DNA of 64,000 nt from Lineus longissimus (taxonomy: Eukaryota > Nemertea > Pilidiophora > Heteronemertea > Lineidae): the NCBI RefSeq assembly GCF_910592395.1, contig NC_088319.1, positions 10,044,001 to 10,108,000 on the forward strand, given 5' to 3'. Every line of letters begins with the position of its first letter. The first letter of the stretch is position 1. Below the pieces are notes generated by a model. That model was not told the DNA's origin. It searched no databases and was given only the letters and a program-made list of their open reading frames with translations. Shown piece after piece: positions 56,935 through 64,000 of the stretch. The position numbers and the translations under genes are program-made.

Positions 56935-57626
56935 TGTGAAAAAAGTTCATTTACTGCTGAAATGTCCCACAAATTTGCCATTATTCGTTCGCGATTGAGC
57001 CAACGGGTTCAACGGCCTGACTGACGGTACGGGAAGACCTGCCCAAAAAATTTATGACGTCGCACAGAACATTTTGTCAATCTCGGTGATTGAGTTCTCG
57101 GAACGGGATAGCGAAACCTCACTAATGTGACACTGATAGTCCATGTAATTCATTGTAGATGACACTATTGATAAAGGAACATTTGATTCGTTATTTTCAT
57201 AGTTTTAAAGTATTATTAAAAGGTTTAATACATCGTGCATTGCCAACGCTTCATGCAGAGAAGCATTATTGACCCTCAATGCATTACGAAGGCTGCTAGA
57301 AGTTCAGTATGGCAGAGAAGGAGAAATCTGCCAGTGCCTTCACATCGAAAGGTTAAGTTGGCCCCCGTCTTGAGTGAGGAAGGGCTGGGAGATTTCTTCA
57401 AGAGGCCATGGACGTACTCACGCATCTGAGGTGGAGGAGGGGTCAACAATTTTGGCTACCATTTGCATACGCTGTACATTCTTTAACGTTTTCTTTGCGT
57501 ACGGAAGGGGGGGGGTTCTGAAAATCGGGAAAATGTGCGTATGGCCCCCTAAACTCATTTTGTGTAATGAAGTTATTATGCATACATCACGTTGGAAACG
57601 TTTTGTCTTAACCACTTAGTGGTTGC

Positions 57627-58748
57627 CTACACATAACATTCAAGACACCCCATAACGTCACATGACTTTGCCGCGCCTCCAAAAGCGACCTCTCTTGGAT
57701 TAGTGGTATGCCGACCCTGGAAACATAACCCCGAGAGATAGGAGTTTATCGCCTCGTCGTAAAAATGCATCTTTACTATTGTAAAATCTCTGTTGCACGC
57801 ACTACATCGAAATGAAGCACCGTCTTGATTCTCACGAATTTTAGTCACTTTTGAATTTGGATGTCGTAACACGCAGTTCGATGTCAGTTTGGGATTGTAA
57901 GTCTTGTGGCAGCGCGCGCAGTGCGCAACAGTCGGGACGGGATAGGCTCGCCGAGGTAGTAATGTCGTTAAAGCAACCACTAATTTGGGGTCCTTCGATT
58001 GTAACATTCGCTTTAATGCCTCTCGGAGTTCGTAAGGATTTATGACATCCAATAACTCAGTTAACCGAGCATACTCATTGCTAATATGAGCAAGTTTCAC
58101 CATATTTCGGTCGCGTTTCTGTTTTTCGTCCCTGGATTCGACCTTGAACTTTGAACTGACAGAACTAGAATTGTCACTCCCAATTGAACTCAGCGACAGC
58201 AGAGATGATGAAGCTGTGCTCATATTTTCTAGAGACCGTACCTCTACTCCAGTATCTACGTTTATTTCATTCTCACTATCCACTGAGTTATCTTTCGAAG
58301 TGAAACACTCCGAGTCCAAAACTTCTAAAGTTTTTTCCAACCCAGAAGAACCAGGACTACGGTCTCCAAGAGACCTAATCGGCACATTTACAACACGACT
58401 TGTTCGCGAATTTTCATCTTCCATCTCGGAATCCATCCCTTCAATTTCCGCACCACCCTTTTCCAGAGCAGTCCGATAACTCGGGCGACGCCATAGCTCT
58501 CGGTGTCCGGCGGAACGTCCGTTCCGGACGCGGACACCCAGAAGACCGTTAGGACGTCCGTTGGATGGTCCATCTACCTCGTCTAAATCTTCGTCCAAAT
58601 CAGTTTCGACAAACTCGCATTGCGCATATCCATTAGTACCTGACCTTTCGCCATCCTGAAATGTCTTTATATTTGTCATTGGCGGCATCCCTGGGAGACT
58701 GTTTTTGTCGTCAGCCATCAATGCGGGCGACGACGACGTCATATCCAC
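57627..58748 (-). CDS. Orphan protein with C-terminal Cys/His zinc-binding region
   Basis: A single open frame of 373 codons with no intron. Residues 1-210 are low-complexity and acidic/Ser-rich (FVETDLDEDLDEVDG, SSLLSLSSIGSDNSSS), probably disordered. The folded part starts near 225 (NEYARLTELLDVINPYELRE) and leads to a Cys/His cluster: C277-x2-C280-H281, C292-x3-H296, C315-x2-C318, H328, C342, H347, C363, C368, C371. The set CxxC-x11-CxxxH followed by CxxC suggests one or two zinc sites. The sharp contrast with the low-complexity N-terminus and the long clean frame argue for a real gene. I do not recognise the family. It is convergent with the MS4A-like gene, with stop codons about 0.9 kb apart. 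The start at 58748 is the first in-frame ATG. Confidence 0.75.
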   Translation of the reverse strand: MDMTSSSPALMADDKNSLPGMPPMTNIKTFQDGERSGTNGYAQCEFVETDLDEDLDEVDGPSNGRPNGLLGVRVRNGRSAGHRELWRRPSYRTALEKGGAEIEGMDSEMEDENSRTSRVVNVPIRSLGDRSPGSSGLEKTLEVLDSECFTSKDNSVDSENEINVDTGVEVRSLENMSTASSSLLSLSSIGSDNSSSVSSKFKVESRDEKQKRDRNMVKLAHISNEYARLTELLDVINPYELREALKRMLQSKDPKLVVALTTLLPRRAYPVPTVAHCARCHKTYNPKLTSNCVLRHPNSKVTKIRENQDGASFRCSACNRDFTIVKMHFYDEAINSYLSGLCFQGRHTTNPREVAFGGAAKSCDVMGCLECYV

Positions 58749-60584
58749 ATTTATCCGACGAGAAGCGTTAAAGTCATTGACGTTTCCTTTCCAATATTAG
58801 AAAACTTTCTCAACTGTGATCACGAGTAGTTGTCGTCTTCTGATAGGGCAACACTGGATAGGGAGATATCGGAGTCGGGATAGAGGAATCCTCACAAAAT
58901 AGGACACCGGCGTAACTGCGTCCACCGTTCCGTTGCGACATGTATGGTCGACATTGAGGTTCTAATTTGTTTAAGATCGTCCGGCCCGATTTGAGAATCC
59001 TTCATCGCTCCAGGAGTGACAAGTTTTTGTTGTTTCATCCCACGGAATCTTTGCATCAGACCTCAGCGATTTCTGAAATGAGAATAAAATAAAATTCAAA
59101 ATCTGACTGAATTATCACGCTTGTCCGATGTTGACTCCGATTTGACCCGAGTTAGCTCTTCATGCGTCGATCCTTTCCACGTGGAACTGACGTCTTGGTG
59201 TTGACATCGATTTTTCCGACGTCTCGCGGATGGCGTTTGATTACCTCGCTACTGCGACGATAATGGAAGTGACGTGGCGTCATAATAGCGGGGTGTCGGA
59301 AATCGGATCTCGGCGTGCACTCATCACGTAGCGGAAAGGTCTTGTGCGTACTAGAAATAACGAATAAGGCGCGTTTTTCTACTATCTAAGAGCTGAAACA
59401 AAATTGGAAAAGCATCAAACACGTTTCGAAAAATAGTTTGCTGATGAACCAGAAGAAGAACAAACATACTGCAATAAAAAGCCGCCCATTCCTTTAGATT
59501 TTAATCTAAAAGATTGTTACAAATCCAACGTACAGAAAATCAAAATCGATATTTTGACTAGACAAAAACGATGAAGGTTAGCGACACAACAAATTGTTTT
59601 ACACCTTTTGGTACAAAAACCTAATTTTATTTGATATTTTGTTAGACCTTTTATGTCTTATTCATTTATGGCACATTCATACACGATTGTCGAACACAGG
59701 TGGAACTTAAGAGTCTCGTCCAGCGATGCTAGAATATTGGCGTTGAGCAGGACAACCTCACGCATCTAATCGCAAATGTCAACCCGGGATCCTGAACATC
59801 TCACTGTCAACCGCTCGTGCCGAAAGGTCATGACACGCGACAAACTATCAAATTGGGACAGCTGTCTGGACGAACTGATTGAATAGATGTGAATCGCATG
59901 GTGGTGGAAGGTTATTTGATACGGCGTCTATTGACATTCATGGAGAGACAAATGGTGCGATTGTGATTGTAAACAATGATGGGAATAACATTCGGGATCT
60001 TAGGTTGGATTTGAGACTGCCGGACTCGAAGAGATTAGGACCACATCCAGATATCATTTTACAGGGGTTGAATTTCCTGAAAAGGTCTTCAGTGAATGCC
60101 CTAATGAGCTCAGGTTCATTACAGGGTCCTTTATTGTGTAATCTGACCACCCGCTAAACCAGGAGAACAAGATCCCTGATTGTACACTCTCGAGACAGTC
60201 CATCAGTAATCCGAATAATGGTCTTCACAAGGGTAGGAACTCGGCCGATCCACTGCGTCCGGACTGTGTACCTGATTGTGTGATTGCGATTGGGCGAGGA
60301 CGAGGTGTTGGCTTGATAGCTTATTCCGCCGGTCTCTGGGGTTGTTAATATCAGCTGTCGAAGGTAAGGTCAGGGGCCCACACCCAACCACTCATTTTTA
60401 AAATTTCATTTGCGAGCGAGATGTGCAAACATTCTTCGGTGAATTCACAATTTGTCAACAAGCGTTGCATCAAGGCCAAATGTGAAAAACCAGAATGAGC
60501 CAAATAAATGTATATAAGAGTGGCTTCAGCGCCTACTTGCCATGCGTATTTCTATGTAAACACACATTGATTTATGCAAATCAA
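58749..60584. other. Promoter side of the orphan gene and intergenic DNA
   Basis: Contains CACGTG at 59178-59183 and TGACGTC just after it (about 59188), with TGACGTGGCGTCA near 59270; these are possible E-box and CRE-type sites for the minus-strand gene. No other exon recognised. Confidence 0.35.
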
Positions 60585-60890
60585 GTGCATCCTCTCGACG
60601 ACATTTCAAGTTGGTTTAGCAAAAGGCCAGCTATACAGGCAATTCCCAATACCAAACGGTGCACATCCTCTCGACGACATTTCAAGTTGGTTTAGCAAAA
60701 GGCCAGCTATACAGGCAATTCCCAATACCAAACGGTGCACATCCTCTCGACGACATTTCAAGTTGGTTTAGCAAAAGGCCAGCTATACAGGCAATTCCCA
60801 ATACCAAACGGTGCACATCCTCTCGACGACATTTCAAGTTGGTTTAGCAAAAGGCCAGCTATACAGGCAATTCCCAATACCAAACGGTGC
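60585..60890. repeat. Four-copy 76-bp tandem array
   Basis: Units start at about 60585, 60659, 60735 and 60811; each contains CATCCTCTCGACGACATTTC and ends CAATACCAAACG. The first is 2 bp shorter. Copies 2-4 are identical as far as I can see. Open frames overlapping it simply repeat FQVGLAKGQLYRQFPIPNG. Confidence 0.95.
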
Positions 60891-61475
60891 ACAGCATGCG
60901 AATGACTATAGGCTTTTTCCGAAGTAAATGACAACGTCCTCTATTAGGCCACTGCGCAAAAACTCTTCGAAGCTTCATAACATATTTTGCCCGCGAAGAA
61001 TTCACACCTCGCCCAATGCGGGATCTATTACAAAGCCCGTTCGCACCTAGGCCTAAATTCCCATCGTTTCACTGTCTAATCAAAGGGTTGTCAGGGCAAA
61101 TCTTGATAAAATCGACCTCCATGAAACAGCTTTCATTGTGCTGATAGGTCTAAACAGGTATCAAAGGGCAAATAATGAAAAAACTCAAATTGTCTCAGGG
61201 CTTTAAACCTGTGAATCGCGTTGGGCCTCAAAATTAGAAGAAATTTCTCCTGACCAGTAGTTCTCGCACAGCTGCCGAAAATGAGGTCATTGAGGTCACT
61301 TACCTCTGAAAAACATACAGTCTACACTATTCGATGATGCAACGCGCGCGTAGGACGACGGCTCACACGCAACGCGCCTCTCTGTAGGCTCGGTTAGGAA
61401 GCTTACTTTAAACCAGTACTGTTCTTTCAGTACTTTCGCGCACAATTCATAAAAACGCCTGTTGTGTTCTCAACG

Positions 61476-61557
61476 GGTAGCGTGGCCGAGCGGTCTAAGG
61501 CGCTGGTTTAAGGCACCAGTCTCTTCGGAGGCGTGGGTTCGAATCCCACCGCTGCCA
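61476..61557 (+). tRNA. tRNA-Leu (anticodon AAG)
   Basis: 82 nt. Acceptor stem GGTAGCG/CGCTGCC with one U-G pair and discriminator A at 61557. A box TGGCCGAGCGG, anticodon stem CTGGT/ACCAG with loop TTAAGGC (anticodon AAG at 61510-61512, reading CUU), long variable arm typical of class II leucine tRNAs, and T arm GTGGG-TTCGAAT-CCCAC. A TTTT run a few bases after (about 61564) would terminate Pol III. All arms pair, so it looks functional. Confidence 0.97.
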
Positions 61558-64000
61558 TAAAATATTTTACATAACCTTGACGCACGCATGGGTGATGAAC
61601 TTCACCATTTTATCGGATTGACAAGAGCAATGTCTTCCTGGGCTGACACATTAAGGCTGCAGAGACGTCAATATCAAATTTTACTCACCGAAAGCACGTA
61701 TATACTACATTACCAATACGTTCGCCTCGTGGAATAATTTTTTTCACTGTTGAATTTTTTACTATTCCATGGCTTGAAGTGCTATATTTATATATTACTC
61801 ACCGAAAGCACGTACTTCGTTACCAAAATAATTAAATATACACTCCGAAGGAAAAACGCAGCTTTCTGGTGTGACGCACAGCATACACGATTCGTGATAT
61901 TTGAATGAGTATTCAGCAGATTGCACCACTGAGCCAACACAAAACTCCAAACAGCCCTCTCATTCATCCAACTGTGATAAACAGTTTATGAAACTATGAA
62001 AATGGAGCACAGTATTGTATCGCCGGTCATAAATCTGCCCCCTTCGACAGTTGGTGTACCCCATTGAACTTTAACACCTTGTCAAAAGAAGTGCGTGATC
62101 AAACATTCATTTGATTCGTTGGCTGTGTCCTTGGGCAAGCAAGCAGTATTGCAAGTAAGTCGCATGGTCGGATTCCCCGTCAAGCCTGAGCTTCGTGTCA
62201 TTCCCAGACTCGACGTCTACCTCATGCAAGGTGGGGGAGCACCAGACTGATCCTGGACATAGGAGGATGATCTCACTTTTAATATCGAGCCCCGTTCTTA
62301 CGAGTCCGGGAACCGGTGATACCCTCATATTGTAGCTGAACCCTATAGTTGACCAACCAAACAATGTGTCTTCTGTTTGAGACAGACTAAACCAGATTTT
62401 AGAATATCAAAAGTTTTATTGTCTAACGTGACTCTTTATATTTCGGGTGTACTTGTAATATCTGAACTATTAGAGTGCATTATCTTTGAAAATTCTCAGG
62501 AACTTTGGCTATTGTGAGCAGACGTTCGTAGCCCTGAAAATATCAAAGCTATCCGATATAAATCCAACGAGTTCTGCTAACTATACAAACGAGCTAGTCA
62601 ACATACGCAATTATCAAGACAACTTTAATTGACTGTGTGGCAGGTTTATCCCAGGAATGACCATGTCTTCCAACAGCATGGGGCTCATCACACATACCAT
62701 TCTGGTAACATAAACCTGTTTAGAAGGCGACTTCAGGATTTATTCGGAAAGATGAGTGGCCTTTTCAATGCCCCAAATTCTAATCATACGGATTTTTTCA
62801 TCTGAAACTCCTTGAAGGAAATATGTGTACCGTGGACAAAAGGGCAAGTTAAAGGAGCTGGCGTCAAAGGACTAAATTGTTGCTTCTTGAGAGAAGTAAT
62901 CTTCAGATGAAATCCAAAAGGGCATCTCATTTGAAACAAGTTTTTTTATTAATACAATTGGTGGTGGATGGAAGAGGATGGATGGAGTCAGTTGTTCAGA
63001 TATTGAATTTGTTAATTGTATTTTTGTAATGAACAGTAGTTGCGGGATTTATATCGCATTGCTTTGATATTTTCAGGGCTTGCTTACATTATACTCAAAT
63101 TAATCCCTGAGCAATTTCGAGAAATTCCGTACTCAACTAACTGAGACATTGCAAGTGAAAATGTGCGATCCTTTTTTGGACAACCACGGATGTATAGAGC
63201 AAAGATGTCTACATCCGCGGGCCAACATATTTTTAGTATTTCACTCTCTTCAATGCACCGACCAATCAGGCTTAAATTAAACGAGAGCAACACTTCACTT
63301 TATACAGTTTTCTAAAGAAACATGAAAAATAATATTGATTATTTTGCAACCCAACAAAAGTTTATTGTAAACTACCGCCACGAGCTACATGTTAATTCTC
63401 AAGTACTCCTATATATTGAATGGAATAACGTTATATGTACTATACATGCTCCGAAGTGCTGACCTACGCCACGTATACTTTTTCACAAAACTCCAAGCGT
63501 TCATCGGCTAATTAGGCCGGGTTGTCCATAAGGTAACGCCATAAGGGCTGCTGCAAAAGGATTATAGCGTAAGAAACGAAATGACAGAAAAGGAAGAAAG
63601 AAAATTTCTCGGAAACTAAATACGAAATAATGCTATTCATGGATATTTAGAATATCTCGGAAAATAGAAATTTCTCGAAAGATACATTTTCTCGGGTGGT
63701 GAAAATGTAAAAAGCTAGGCTAATATAAGGTCGTGCTAAATTCGCTTTAACAGTTTATCCTTAAACGACTGGGTCCTGGTGGTAAACCATTATTACGTTT
63801 TCACGTACCCTTTCCCGTGCATTTGCAGCCATTCGAAAAAGACTTGCTTGGTGACAAAACCACTGAAAATACAGCTACTGGCATTTGAGTGGTTTTAAGA
63901 GTCCATCGACCTACATGCGGGTCCTGTTGCTATGTATATGTAATATGGGAAGCACTTCTAAGCTGAGCTATCAATATAAATTTAATAGATATTTTGGCAG
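61558..64000. other. Trailing stretch, no gene seen
   Basis: No exon, RNA gene or clear repeat recognised, except CTCACCGAAAGCACGTA, which occurs at about 61684 and 61798, and the piece related to TTAA MITE family D near 63680-63756. Confidence 0.4.

Overview
The window is animal nuclear DNA. The genes have many short exons with GT-AG introns, and there is a nuclear tRNA gene, a tRNA-derived SINE, non-LTR retrotransposon remnants and a very high density of short inverted-repeat (MITE-like) elements. The gene set (a Period protein with bHLH-like and PAS domains, ATAD3, CENP-S) and the repeat style suggest a marine invertebrate bilaterian, possibly a lophotrochozoan. I cannot name the species.

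Layout. 547-3015 (+): a four-exon CENPS (MHF1) gene, which I assembled from short exons. 3.0-8.2 kb: a SINE, a degraded reverse transcriptase and an inverted-repeat element with TTTCGC sub-repeats. 8248-17472 (-): complete ATAD3 in 12 exons, 606 aa predicted, with intronic MITEs, a CR1-like remnant and a telomere-motif hairpin. 17.5-29.1 kb: gene-poor and packed with mobile elements (a Harbinger-like element, a mariner-like MITE, TTAA-flanked MITEs and several inverted-repeat elements). 29127-49506 (+): Period in 19 coding exons, 1,383 aa predicted, with two large intronic satellite arrays. 54.9-56.7 kb (+): a membrane protein made of two copies of a four-helix MS4A/CD20-like module behind a proline-rich N-terminus with a PPAY motif. 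57627-58748 (-): an intronless orphan protein with a C-terminal Cys/His zinc-binding region. 61476-61557 (+): tRNA-Leu(AAG).

How the genes relate. They do not form one pathway: CENP-S acts in kinetochores and DNA repair, ATAD3 in the mitochondrial inner membrane, and PER in the circadian clock. ATAD3 and PER are transcribed divergently. Human CENPS, ATAD3A/B/C and PER3 all lie on 1p36, so the three-gene linkage here probably reflects conserved ancestral synteny. All exon joins are predictions from splice signals, reading phase and protein similarity, with no transcript evidence.
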